Source of the DNA: Methylococcaceae bacterium
Lineage (GTDB): Bacteria; Pseudomonadota; Gammaproteobacteria; Methylococcales; Methylococcaceae
Direction: 5' to 3'
NCBI GenBank assembly: GCA_012026715.1
Contig: VEPB01000408.1
Coordinates: 1-18,443 of the forward strand
Length of the DNA stretch: 18,443 nucleotides
Shown here: piece after piece, positions 8,378-15,634 of the stretch
Numbering within the stretch: position 1 is the stretch's first letter
How the letters are laid out: every line of letters starts with the position of its first letter
Notes under the pieces: generated by a model
What the model saw: only the letters and a program-made list of their open reading frames with translations
Databases searched by the model: none
Told to the model about the DNA's origin: nothing
Translations under genes and position numbers: made by a program

Positions 8378-9865
8378 CTAGCCGAACAGGCCCTGTAACC
8401 GCCAGGATTCGGGGCTGGCCAGATCGCGGTAAAGCCACCAGCGCCGGCCCTGGGCAGCGGTGGCGGTGCGGTAGTCGCGGCGAATGGGCTGATCGTCCCA
8501 CCAGCCGGTTTCTATGCGTTCGGTGCCCGGTTCTAGTGTCAGCGAGCGGAGCGATGCCGGCTTGGGGTGGGGCAATAGCCACAGCGGTCGAATCGCGCCG
8601 GGAGGCGGGGCGGCAACCGGGATGTCCCTCTCGGCTAGCCGGAGGGACTGTTCCGGACGGTAGTCGGCGATGCTGGCAAAGGAACGGATGGCATTCCGAT
8701 CGAGCCGGGATGACAGGGTTTCCAGCAGGCGTTGCCAGGAACCGTCGGTGCCTGGGCGGGCGCCGAACAGATCGATGACTTCCGGGATCAGAGGCTGGAT
8801 CTGCTCGGTTTGCAGCGCGATACTCCTGACGGGCCCCGGCAGGCTGGTCTTCCCCAGTTGTTCCATCAGCAAGGCCAGCAGATGGCCTCGGTCGCGGGTG
8901 GGTCGGCGTAGTTCCAGCGTCACCGGGGTTGGCGGCATGCCCCCATGATTCAGATGCAGGCTACAGCGCGCCACGGCATGATCGCCGGACGCCAGGAAGT
9001 CCAGCATCTGCCCGGCCAATCGTTCCACCACCGGCCAATAGTGGCTCAGGGTGGTGGTTTCCAGGGGAAGTTCCAGTTCGGCGCTGAAGCTGGGCGGGAT
9101 TCGATGCGGTTGGGGCAGATCGAGACCCAGGCCGGTGGCTCGGTCCAGCAGGTCCGGCAATTGGCGGCCGTAGCGTTTGCGCAGCCCTTCCGGCGGCAGC
9201 CGCCACAGATCCCGCAGCGACTTCAACCCTGCCTGATCCAGCCGGTAGAGGATCTTCGGTTCCAGGGGAAGGGTGGCAATCGCCAGGTTGCCCAGGGCGG
9301 AACGCAGCTCCAGTCGGGATTCGACGGTTTGCTCCAATCCGTTGGATGCCAGCAGCCAGGCGGCGAAACTCGACGGCGCCACCGCCAGCCGGCAGTCATG
9401 CCCTTGCGTTTTCAGTAATTCCCGCAGCGCGGTTGTGATCGCTGCCAAGCCCCCGAACAGTTTGAGGCTGCCGCGGATTTCCAGGACCAGGCTGGACGGG
9501 TAGTCCAGCCCCACCCAGGGCGTGAAGCGCTGGGCCAAACCAGCCAGGCGGGCGAGGATGATTTGTTCCAGGCTCGGATCGCGGCGGTGAATCTGCAAAT
9601 GCGGGCAGAGTGCCAGGGCGGTGGTGAGATCGGTGCCGGGCGCCAGGCCGAAGTTCCCGGCGATTTCGTTGATCAGGATAATCCGCGGCTGCCCCTTTGT
9701 TTCGTCGATGACGGCCTGGGGGCAAGCATTCCGGCTGGCATTCGGAGCGATCGCTTCGAGCGCCAGATGGGGCAGATGGCAGCACAGCCACAGCGGTCCC
9801 TTTTCCGGTTCTCGATGAGAGGTCGGAGCAGGGGGGGGCGGCAGCTGACGGGCGAGCGCGGGCAT
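8378..9865 (-). CDS. imuB: ImuB-like Y-family DNA polymerase homologue
   Basis: A 495-residue protein of the DNA polymerase Y family. It belongs to the ImuB subgroup, which in other bacteria acts with ImuA and DnaE2 in damage-induced mutagenesis. The polymerase-like N-terminal half starts at about residue 25 (LWLCCHLPHLALEAI). There the usual D-x-D-x-F-F-A-S-V-E catalytic motif is absent. The second motif (SLVLEIRGSLKLFGGL) also lacks the S-x-D-E acidic pair, so it is probably non-catalytic, as known for ImuB. The C-terminal RRWWLYRDLASPESWRLQGLFG segment is typical of ImuB proteins. A TAA four codons upstream in frame makes the ATG at 9865 the earliest start, although no Shine-Dalgarno is visible. 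The first 24 residues are Pro-rich and not obviously conserved. No imuA, dnaE2 or LexA-type site (CTG-N10-CAG) is seen beside it, so partners must be elsewhere or missing. Confidence 0.85.
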   Translation of the reverse strand: MPALARQLPPPPAPTSHREPEKGPLWLCCHLPHLALEAIAPNASRNACPQAVIDETKGQPRIILINEIAGNFGLAPGTDLTTALALCPHLQIHRRDPSLEQIILARLAGLAQRFTPWVGLDYPSSLVLEIRGSLKLFGGLAAITTALRELLKTQGHDCRLAVAPSSFAAWLLASNGLEQTVESRLELRSALGNLAIATLPLEPKILYRLDQAGLKSLRDLWRLPPEGLRKRYGRQLPDLLDRATGLGLDLPQPHRIPPSFSAELELPLETTTLSHYWPVVERLAGQMLDFLASGDHAVARCSLHLNHGGMPPTPVTLELRRPTRDRGHLLALLMEQLGKTSLPGPVRSIALQTEQIQPLIPEVIDLFGARPGTDGSWQRLLETLSSRLDRNAIRSFASIADYRPEQSLRLAERDIPVAAPPPGAIRPLWLLPHPKPASLRSLTLEPGTERIETGWWDDQPIRRDYRTATAAQGRRWWLYRDLASPESWRLQGLFG

Positions 9866-9937
9866 GGCAGGAGTTTACCGAACTTTTCGGGCTTGGTAAG
9901 GGTAAAGCCGTTCGGATCATGAAGCGCAACCTTAGGG

Positions 9938-9958
9938 GCCGCTGATTTATTCAGCGGC
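9938..9958. repeat. Perfect 8-bp inverted repeat between imuB and the ykgJ-type gene
   Basis: GCCGCTGA and TCAGCGGC flank a TTTAT loop. It sits 73 bases upstream of the imuB start and 111 bases beyond the ykgJ-type stop, so it could be an operator or part of a 3' end. No T-run follows on either strand. Its inner GATTTATTCAG recurs in the hairpin at the ykgJ-type stop. Confidence 0.5.
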
Positions 9959-10048
9959 GTCCACGTGCGGGGATGCACCGCCAAAATCGGAGATTGTAAG
10001 TTGCTGTTTTTTGAGTCACCGGGAAGCCGCGTTTTCCGGTGGCGGACG

Positions 10049-10076
10049 CTGAAAAATCCAGGATGGATTTATTCAG
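10049..10076 (-). terminator. Hairpin overlapping the stop codon of the ykgJ-type gene
   Basis: On the minus strand, CTGAATAAATCC-ATCCT-GGATTTTTCAG folds into an 11-bp stem with one bulged base and a five-base loop. The TAA stop codon lies in the 5' arm. The 3' arm carries five Ts but is not followed by a clean U-tract. It may act as the operon 3' end or protect it. Confidence 0.35.
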
Positions 10077-10347
10077 TGCTTCCCTGAGGATCGCAGGGAC
10101 GGGTCAGCCGTTCCAGTTCAGTCAGGATTTCCAGGGCCTGGCTCCGGTCTGCTCCGCACATTTCCGCCGAGGGTTGCAGGCCGGCGCAGCACAGCGGGCG
10201 GGCGGCCGATCCGAAGATGCGGCAGCGCAGTTGCTCATCCAGCTGAATACAGGGCAGCCCTGCCGGTTTACCCTTCGGCATGCCGGGGATGGCGCTGGAG
10301 ATGGACGGTGCGATGCAGCAGGCTCCGCAGGCTTGCCGGCATTTCAT
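10069..10347 (-). CDS. YkgJ-family cysteine-cluster protein
   Basis: A 92-residue protein. It opens with a cysteine cluster, M-K-C3-R-Q-A-C7-G-A-C10-C11, the hallmark of the YkgJ/UPF0153 family, which is thought to bind zinc or iron. Further cysteines at 33, 42, 53, 54 and 64 give the usual spaced set of ligands. The middle has the family-like PAGLPCIQLDEQLRCRIF segment. The biochemical role of the family is unknown. The start at 10347 is supported by AAGGGA about six bases upstream. The gene follows the HIT gene by only three bases, so it is the third gene of the queA - HIT - ykgJ unit and is probably translationally coupled. Size and motif order match the short members of the family. Confidence 0.85.
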   Translation of the reverse strand: MKCRQACGACCIAPSISSAIPGMPKGKPAGLPCIQLDEQLRCRIFGSAARPLCCAGLQPSAEMCGADRSQALEILTELERLTRPCDPQGSTE

Positions 10348-10350
10348 GGT

Positions 10351-10791
10351 TCAATCCCTTGGCAGGAATCCGGCCAAGCCCAGTCCTTCCACCCGCTGCC
10401 TCAGGTCCGTGAGCGCTCTCCCGTCGTATGGGATGGCCGGATGCCTGCCCCAAACCGGCGCCGGCCAGGTCGCATCGGCCTGATAACGAACCACGTGGTG
10501 GATATGCAGTTGGGGCACCAGGTTGCCGATGGCTGCGATGTTGAGCTTGTCCGCTGCGAAATCGGCCGCCAAGGCTTCTGCCAAGCTGCAGGATTCCGAC
10601 CACAGTTGTCGGCGGTCAGCCTCGGCCAGCTGGAATATCTCGCGAATGCCGGGTCGTCGCGGAACCAGGATGAACCAGGGATAGCGGCTGTCGTTCATCA
10701 ACAACAGCAGGCTGAGCGGAAATTGGCCAAGGATGACGCAGTCTTGCTTCAACCTGGGGTCGAGTTCAAACACGGTTTCCGGTTCTTTCAT
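10351..10791 (-). CDS. HIT-family nucleotide-binding protein
   Basis: A 146-residue histidine-triad protein. The signature is QLHIHHVVRY at 94-103. His96 and His98 fit the second and third triad positions, and Gln94 stands where the first histidine usually is. Asn90 upstream (AAIGNLVPQ) is also typical. The DATWPAPVWG segment after the triad is characteristic of a bacterial HIT subgroup whose substrate is not established. HIT proteins generally hydrolyse or transfer nucleotidyl groups. The ATG at 10789-10791 overlaps the queA TGA (ATGA), which fixes the start and points to translational coupling. The reading frame stays open further upstream inside queA, but that part is only a shadow of queA. 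Downstream it is followed after three bases by the ykgJ-type gene. Confidence 0.88.
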   Translation of the reverse strand: MKEPETVFELDPRLKQDCVILGQFPLSLLLLMNDSRYPWFILVPRRPGIREIFQLAEADRRQLWSESCSLAEALAADFAADKLNIAAIGNLVPQLHIHHVVRYQADATWPAPVWGRHPAIPYDGRALTDLRQRVEGLGLAGFLPRD

Positions 10792-11990
10792 GGATTTGGC
10801 ACTGGGGCTGGCCGGGTCAGGAACATGGCGTCGCCATAACTGAAAAACCGGTACTCCTGGCTGATGGCGTGGTGGTAAGCCGCCATGACCGTGTCGTAGC
10901 CGGCGAAGGCGCACACCAAGGCCAGCAGGGTGGATTCCGGCAGATGGAAATTGGTGAGCAGGGCATCGACGCAGCGGAAAGGGAAACCGGGGCGGATGAA
11001 CAATCGCGTTTCGCCGCGGTATGGCGCCAACTGCCCCCCGAGTGCGGCAGTTTCCAGGCTGCGAATCGCGGTGGTGCCTACTGCGACCACCCGGTTGCCC
11101 CGTCGGTGGGCACGCTCCACGGCGGCGACAGTATCGGCGCCGACTTCGCAAAATTCCGCATGCATGCGGTGCTCGTCCAGGGATTCCGTGCGTAGCGGCT
11201 GGAAGGTGCCGCTGCCGACATGAAGGGTGACTCGGGTGGCCTCGATTCCCAGGGCAGCGAGCCGTTCCAGCATGGCTTGATCGAAATGCAGGCCGGCGGT
11301 GGGGGCCGCGACCGCTCCGGGATTGCTGCCGAATACCGTCTGGTAACGCTCCCGGTCGAAGGGTTCGTCGTTCCGCTGAATATAGGGCGGTAGCGGCATG
11401 TGCCCGATCTGTTCCAGCAACACGGGCAATTCCGGGCCCTGCGTATCGAATTCCAGCAGAAACAAGTCGGTATCCCGTTCGATCACCCGGCAGCGGTGAC
11501 TGCCTTGCAGGATGAGCTCGGCGCCGGGTTTGGGCGATTTGCTGGCTTTCACGTGGGCCCAGGCCCGAAAAGCTCCGACCAGGCGTTCGACCAGAATTTC
11601 AATGCGCCCGCCGCTGGCTTTGTGGCCATGGAGCCGCGCCGGGATGACCCGGGTGGCGTTGAATACCAGAAGATCGCCCGGTTTCAGCAGGTCTGGCAGG
11701 TCGCCGAAATGCCGGTCTGACCAGGCGTTCGTGGCACCGTCAACGACCAGCAATCGGCTGGCGCCACGTTGCGCCAATGGACGCTGGGCGATCAACCGTT
11801 CCGGCAAGTCGTAGTGGAGGTCGCTTCGGGAAATCGGCCGGTTGCCGATGGGGTCGGCGGCCGCGGCGATTGATTGAGGCATCGCTGGTTGTGGGGACGG
11901 CTGTCGTTGATGGGCGACGTGTTTGGTTTGATGGGAGCGGGTAGCGCTTGATTTTCCGGTCGATACGGGGCTGGTGCAATCCTTGCTCAT
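10788..11990 (-). CDS. queA: tRNA preQ1(34) S-adenosylmethionine ribosyltransferase-isomerase
   Basis: QueA transfers and isomerises the ribosyl moiety of SAM onto preQ1 at tRNA position 34, making epoxyqueuosine, the penultimate step of queuosine synthesis in the cytoplasm. The conserved core starts at SRSDLHYDLPERLIAQRPL. It continues through LVFNATRVIPARLHGHK, GAVAAPTAGLHFDQAML, THVGSGTF-like TLHVGSGTFQPLR and NFHLPESTLLALVCAFAG, all family hallmarks. Total length is 400, versus about 340-350 usual. The excess is a Ser/Gln-rich, unconserved N-terminal extension of about 50 residues. An internal ATG at 11882 would remove 36 residues of it. Neither start has a convincing Shine-Dalgarno, and an in-frame TAG about ten codons upstream rules out a start much before 11990. 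So the core is secure and the start is not. It is the first gene of the queA - HIT - ykgJ unit. Confidence 0.92.
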   Translation of the reverse strand: MSKDCTSPVSTGKSSATRSHQTKHVAHQRQPSPQPAMPQSIAAAADPIGNRPISRSDLHYDLPERLIAQRPLAQRGASRLLVVDGATNAWSDRHFGDLPDLLKPGDLLVFNATRVIPARLHGHKASGGRIEILVERLVGAFRAWAHVKASKSPKPGAELILQGSHRCRVIERDTDLFLLEFDTQGPELPVLLEQIGHMPLPPYIQRNDEPFDRERYQTVFGSNPGAVAAPTAGLHFDQAMLERLAALGIEATRVTLHVGSGTFQPLRTESLDEHRMHAEFCEVGADTVAAVERAHRRGNRVVAVGTTAIRSLETAALGGQLAPYRGETRLFIRPGFPFRCVDALLTNFHLPESTLLALVCAFAGYDTVMAAYHHAISQEYRFFSYGDAMFLTRPAPVPNP

Positions 11991-12122
11991 CCAAATACGC
12001 TCAACGGGTCCGGGTACTGTCTATGCGAGACCGTGAACTTCATTGCAATACAACCGTCTGTAGCGGCTAAAATAAACCATCGATTCTGTGTCACTAATCC
12101 TGTTTAACTTCGAGAGGCTATC

Positions 12123-12692
12123 ATGACGTTCCGTCCAGTCCTGGTCCTGGTTACCGCATTGACCACAACTTCCCTGACGGCCGTTGCCGCCCCTTCGCCG
12201 GAATCTGCCGCCGGGGCTACCGTTCGGCAGTTGGTGCTGGGCATCCAGACCCCGTCCGAATGGCCGAGCATCCCGCATCAATACATTGGCAGCGTGGTTC
12301 AGACAACCCGGACCGGCAGTGCCGCGGACGATGCAGTCGTGCTGAGCCGGCGGCTGGACGCCACCCTGACCATGAACAGCGACAGGATCATGGACGATAC
12401 GGTTCCCGCGACCGAGCTGACCCTCAACATTACCCGCAACGGTGAGTTGATCGCCAAGTGCGTGCTGGATCTGGGACATTCTCTGGGAAGTCCGGAACCC
12501 CAGGTCAACGACTATCACCTGGTGTTGACCGAGCGCAGCGACGCTCCCTTGCAGGCCACCAGCGGCAACTGTTCCACCATCGATAGTTCCGGGGCAGTCG
12601 CCCAGGGCATGCCCAAGCTCACCGAAACCGATGTCGTGCGGCTGGATACGGCCGGCTTGACGCTTCAGTCATTGGTAGCCGCCGCGCCGTAA
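12123..12692 (+). CDS. Exported protein of unknown function
   Basis: A 189-residue protein with a classical Sec signal peptide. The n-region is short with Arg4, the h-region is VLVLVTALTTTSLTAV, and cleavage is likely after AVA at about residue 23. The mature protein is Ser/Thr-rich, predicted mainly beta, and carries two cysteines (KCVLDL and SGNCSTI), which could form one disulfide in the periplasm. It has no lipobox and no later membrane segment. I do not recognise the family. The ATG is preceded by GAGAGG at 12112-12117, five bases away. It is divergent from queA with a 132-base intergenic region and convergent with the GDT1 gene 27 bases downstream, so it is probably a single-gene transcript. 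A weak TTGCAA/TAAAAT pair lies at 12043-12073 but its 19-base spacing is long. Confidence 0.75.
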   Translation: MTFRPVLVLVTALTTTSLTAVAAPSPESAAGATVRQLVLGIQTPSEWPSIPHQYIGSVVQTTRTGSAADDAVVLSRRLDATLTMNSDRIMDDTVPATELTLNITRNGELIAKCVLDLGHSLGSPEPQVNDYHLVLTERSDAPLQATSGNCSTIDSSGAVAQGMPKLTETDVVRLDTAGLTLQSLVAAAP

Positions 12693-12719
12693 TGGCGTCG
12701 GCGTTCTGCCGGTTCCTTC

Positions 12720-13394
12720 CTAACCCCGCAGTTTTTCCAGCAACTGTTCCAGTGGCGTGTCGGTCAGGAGTTGCCAGGCGGTGACGCCGGCAAAGCCGAG
12801 GAAGAGCACGCCACTGATCCGGTGCAGCCAGTGCAGCGGAATGCGTTGGAGGATGGTGCGCCCGGCCCAAACGCCCAAGGCTGAGGTGGTCAGCAAGGCC
12901 AGGGTGGCGCCGGTCCATACCGGTGCCGGAGGAATCGCCGCGCCCAAGGCGGCCACGGCCAGCTGGGTCTTGTCGCCGAATTCGGCTGCGAAGATCATCA
13001 GAAAGGTCGTGATGAAAATGCTGTGACCGGGTTTTTCCTCGTCGGCGCTGTCTTCAGCATCGGCTTTCGCCAGCAGCGCCCTTAGGCCAAAAACGGCAAA
13101 AAGCGCCACGACCGCAATCTCTACCCAGGGTTTTGGGATCCACTGAGCCGCGGCTGCTCCGAACACCACCGCGGCCAGATTCAGCAAGGCAAAGGCCGAA
13201 ACGGCGCCGAGCACGATGGGCAGGCCGCGATGGCGGGCCGCCAGCGTCATGCAGACCAATTGGCTTTTGTCGCCGAATTCGGCCGTAGCGATGAGGGCGA
13301 AGGTGCCGGAAAGCTGGGTGGCCCATTCGATCACCTCCGCCGCGGGTACCAATCCTTGCCAGTCGGACCAGTCGGCGGGAAACAAGCAAGCCAT
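12720..13394 (-). CDS. GDT1/UPF0016 (TMEM165-type) divalent cation exporter
   Basis: A 224-residue inner-membrane protein with six hydrophobic segments in two halves. Each half carries the family motif E-x-G-D-K-(S/T): EFGDKS at 39-44 and EFGDKT at 138-143, with the acidic residues expected to bind the transported cation. A charged cytosolic loop (KADAEDSADEEKPGH) joins the halves. Known bacterial relatives such as MneA export Mn2+, and eukaryotic Gdt1/TMEM165 handle Ca2+ and Mn2+; Mn2+ efflux is the best guess here. The ATG at 13394 has GAGG seven bases upstream. About 30 residues precede the first membrane helix, slightly longer than usual. It starts nine bases after the ZIP stop codon on the same strand, so the two form an operon with opposite transport roles. 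Confidence 0.9.
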   Translation of the reverse strand: MACLFPADWSDWQGLVPAAEVIEWATQLSGTFALIATAEFGDKSQLVCMTLAARHRGLPIVLGAVSAFALLNLAAVVFGAAAAQWIPKPWVEIAVVALFAVFGLRALLAKADAEDSADEEKPGHSIFITTFLMIFAAEFGDKTQLAVAALGAAIPPAPVWTGATLALLTTSALGVWAGRTILQRIPLHWLHRISGVLFLGFAGVTAWQLLTDTPLEQLLEKLRG

Positions 13395-13403
13395 GGACTA
13401 GCC

Positions 13404-14333
13404 TCAGGTGAGCATGTTATCCAGCATCATCATGACGATGAAGCCGGTCATGACCGCGAAGGTGGCGGAGCGGGCCTTGCCCTTCGACTGGGTCTCGGGA
13501 ATGATGTCGTCGGCAATGACGAACAGCATGGCACCGGCTGCGAAGGCCATGCCGATTGGCAGCAAAGGCTGGAACATCGTCACTGCCGCGACACCCAGAA
13601 ATCCACCGATCGGTTCGACCAGCCCGGTAAGGGTCGCCACCAGCACCGCCTGAATCCGGTTATACCCAAGGCCCACCAAGGGCAAGGCGACCGCCAACCC
13701 TTCCGGCACGTTTTGCAGGGCGATGGCGATGGCCAAGCTGGTGCCGTTGTGCCAATCCCCGGAGCCGAAGCTGACCCCCACGGCCATCCCTTCCGGGAAG
13801 TTGTGAACGGTGATGGCGATGACGAATAGCCAGATCTTGCGTAGCGCCGCCGACAATTCCATGCCTTCGGTGTTGTCGGCCACATTGCCGTGGGGCAGCC
13901 AACGGTCGGTGAATTCAAGGAAAAAAGCGCCGATCATCATGCCCACGCCCACCACGTAGATGCCCTTGCCGGGCCAGAGCTGGTTGCCGTACTGGATGCC
14001 CGGCGCGACCAGGGAGAATGCGGTGGCGGCCAGCATCACGCCGGCCGCTCCCCCCAACATGATGTAGAGGGTCTTTTGCTTGACGTCCTTGAACAGCAAG
14101 GCCGGCAGCGCCCCCAGGCCAGTGGCGAGGCCGGCGAGAATGCTGGCCAGGGATCCATAGGCGACGATCGGGTTGAACAGTAGGTAGACCAGCCCAAGCA
14201 GGATCGCGGTGATGACGCTCAGCACCGCCGCGGCGATCAGCGTGCGCAAGGCGATCGAACAACTCGCAAAGCGATCGTAATGGGGGAGTGTTCGGAGCTT
14301 CTGATCGACTAAATCGAGAGCGGGAATATTCAT
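13404..14333 (-). CDS. ZIP-family divalent metal transporter
   Basis: A 309-residue polytopic membrane protein. The signature HNFPEG (177-182) and the paired QNVPEG (207-212) are the metal-binding motifs of ZIP transporters of the GufA type. In the second motif Gln207 replaces the more usual His, which may alter metal preference. The N-terminal 25 residues (including YDRFASCS) are cytosolic, and about eight hydrophobic segments follow. ZIP proteins move Zn2+, Fe2+ or Mn2+ into the cytoplasm. The substrate cannot be told from sequence alone. Pairing with a GDT1-type exporter nine bases downstream suggests manganese or a mixed Mn/Zn substrate. The ATG at 14333 has only a weak GGATAAG upstream. 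A candidate promoter lies at 14401-14429. No Fur-, Zur- or MntR-type box or manganese riboswitch was convincingly found. Confidence 0.9.
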   Translation of the reverse strand: MNIPALDLVDQKLRTLPHYDRFASCSIALRTLIAAAVLSVITAILLGLVYLLFNPIVAYGSLASILAGLATGLGALPALLFKDVKQKTLYIMLGGAAGVMLAATAFSLVAPGIQYGNQLWPGKGIYVVGVGMMIGAFFLEFTDRWLPHGNVADNTEGMELSAALRKIWLFVIAITVHNFPEGMAVGVSFGSGDWHNGTSLAIAIALQNVPEGLAVALPLVGLGYNRIQAVLVATLTGLVEPIGGFLGVAAVTMFQPLLPIGMAFAAGAMLFVIADDIIPETQSKGKARSATFAVMTGFIVMMMLDNMLT

Positions 14334-14400
14334 CGTCGCTTATCCGGTTGTTGTTAGGGTGACGAGGGAGTAGAGCGGGGCGTCAGGCGGTCGACGGGCA

Positions 14401-14429
14401 ATGCTAGACTGCCGTCCGGTTGGCGGCAA
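14401..14429 (-). promoter_or_regulatory. Candidate sigma70 promoter for the ZIP-GDT1 operon
   Basis: On the minus strand TTGCCG (plus 14424-14429) and TAGCAT (plus 14401-14406) are separated by exactly 17 bases, matching four of six consensus positions each. It would give a leader of about 60 bases before the ZIP start codon. Confidence 0.4.
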
Positions 14430-15006
14430 GGTAGGATCGAAGAAAGTGGAGCAACCGCTTGGCTGGTCCAATCCATTCAGCGCCGTCGCCGGCATGGGGC
14501 GGGCTGGGGCGCGTCGGCGCGTTTATCGACGTGTTGCAATGTCCTGGCAGATTTCCTCGGGTCGCGAAGTGACCGGAAACTCGATTCCCGAGGGCAGGTG
14601 GTTTGTGCCTCGAATGGCGCAGTCCGCGGGAGGTGGCTTCGCTTCGACTGCGGCCGATCCGAATGTCGGGCTTGACCTCATTCGTCATGATGGTGTAACA
14701 GTTTTGATATGCTGGCAGGATCGGGACAGCCCTGCGCATGGATGTCCTCGTCCGATGGTCCAAGCGTGAGTTGTCGGGAAAACTGGATCCAGGCCTGAAG
14801 CCGTTTCGGTTTGGCCCGATCATGGATACCGGAAACATCGGGCGGCATGCGGACTGGATCAAACGACGTATTTCGGTCCAAGGAGCCCTGGCACGGTGCC
14901 GTTGCCATCGTCGCAGTGCCTCAGGAAAGGGTGTTGAATCTGTGTGGAAATTGAAGCAAGCTATCGGGTATTTTGGACTTTATGAGTGTTTTGCGGCTGC
15001 TTAGCC
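14430..15006. other. Gene-poor stretch with no supported coding sequence
   Basis: Open frames exist here on both strands (for example 14401-14769 and 14738-15004 plus, 14404-14862 minus). They overlap each other, lack ribosome binding sites and have Arg/Ser/Pro-rich translations typical of shadow frames. An extended -10-like TGATATGCT occurs at 14705-14713, but no gene clearly follows. The plus frame from 14738 ends at 15004, just before the DUF6316-like gene; I leave it out for lack of a start signal or recognisable protein. A degraded gene or small RNA cannot be excluded. Confidence 0.4.
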
Positions 15007-15022
15007 GAGGAAGGGAGTGCTT

Positions 15023-15295
15023 ATGTTTACTGTAGATCGAGTTTACTCACAGCGCAGTGCGTCGACCGGGGCGCTGGAATGGTACTTTTCGGCGCGGGAA
15101 GGGGAGTACGGACCCTACGAGTTCCGTGGCGCCGCCGAGAAAATGTTGAAGGAGTTCATTGCGCGATGCATCAAGACGGGCTCCGATGGGGGACGGGCCA
15201 GGAAATCGAGGCCCACGTTATCGCTCGTCCCGATGGAGCCTGGATTGAGAACCTTCGAAGCGGGAAAGCAGAAAAAGGGAAATGAGGGAACGTAG
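15023..15295 (+). CDS. DUF6316-like small protein
   Basis: A 90-residue protein starting at ATG 15023, which has AAGGGAG at 15011-15017, five bases upstream. An in-frame GTG at 15017 lies inside that site and is less likely. The core, E-W-Y-F-S-A-R-E-G-E-Y-G-P-Y followed by the helix RGAAEKMLKEFIARC, matches what I recall of the DUF6316 family in Pseudomonas and relatives: a short beta-hairpin with WYF-x-x-REG-x-x-GP(Y/F), then an amphipathic helix. Function is unknown. The last 40 residues (from KTGSDGGRARKS) are basic, probably disordered, and longer than usual for the family. The gene stands alone between two gene-poor stretches and nothing in the context suggests a role. Assignment is by motif memory, not by search. 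Confidence 0.65.
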   Translation: MFTVDRVYSQRSASTGALEWYFSAREGEYGPYEFRGAAEKMLKEFIARCIKTGSDGGRARKSRPTLSLVPMEPGLRTFEAGKQKKGNEGT

Positions 15296-15634
15296 AACAC
15301 CGCTGGGCGGGTCAACGCAACCAGGATTTCGCAGCCGGATGCAATAGCCCCGCAGACCGTTCCGCGATGCAGTTTGGTCGGACCAGGACGCCCGCGGAAG
15401 AGTCAGTCAGATAGTCCTCCCCATGCTCGATTTCCGCATCTTTTGTTGTCCTCTGGTGAGTTGATGGCCCCTGCCAGTCCTGGCGCTAGGTGATGAGCCG
15501 GCAGGTTTTCTACCGTAGTCGGGCGGGAGACGCTATCACCCCGCGCCCGCCGATCCATGGCTTGGCGGAATCGGCGATAATGCAAACTGCTGCCCTAGCC
15601 CTCACCTCATCCATTCCCTGGGGACATCAATCGT
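15296..15634. other. Gene-less intergenic region
   Basis: There are 339 bases between the DUF6316-like gene and the NYN gene. It holds a terminator-like hairpin at 15470-15509, a GC-rich inverted repeat near 15523-15553 and a lone GATAAT at 15576-15581 with no good -35. GGGGA at 15620-15624 serves the NYN gene. The 60-codon minus frame at 15403-15585 is not supported. Confidence 0.5.
15470..15509 (+). terminator. Candidate intrinsic terminator downstream of the DUF6316-like gene
   Basis: CCTGCC (15470-15475) and GGCAGG (15500-15505) can pair around a 24-base loop, which can itself fold a little, and TTTTC follows. It is about 175 bases beyond the stop codon, with a short stem and long loop, so support is moderate at best. 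Confidence 0.35.

Noticed and set aside
9866..10068. LexA operator upstream of imuB
   Set aside because: The only CTG...CAG candidate is CTG-N7-CAG inside the palindrome at 9938-9958, which has the wrong spacing for a gammaproteobacterial LexA box.
10351..11151. 266-codon version of the HIT protein extending into queA
   Set aside because: The N-terminal 120 residues are an Arg/Pro-rich shadow of queA; the ATGA overlap at 10788-10791 gives the natural start.
11991..12122. Clear divergent promoters between queA and the exported protein
   Set aside because: TTGCAA pairs with TAAAAT at 19 bases on the plus strand and with CATAGA at 17 on the minus strand. Both are too weak to list as features.
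14350..14440. Possible manganese (yybP-ykoY) riboswitch near the ZIP gene, from GGGAGTAG-like sequence
   Set aside because: The motif is on the plus strand, pointing away from the ZIP-GDT1 operon, and the other conserved parts of that riboswitch were not found.
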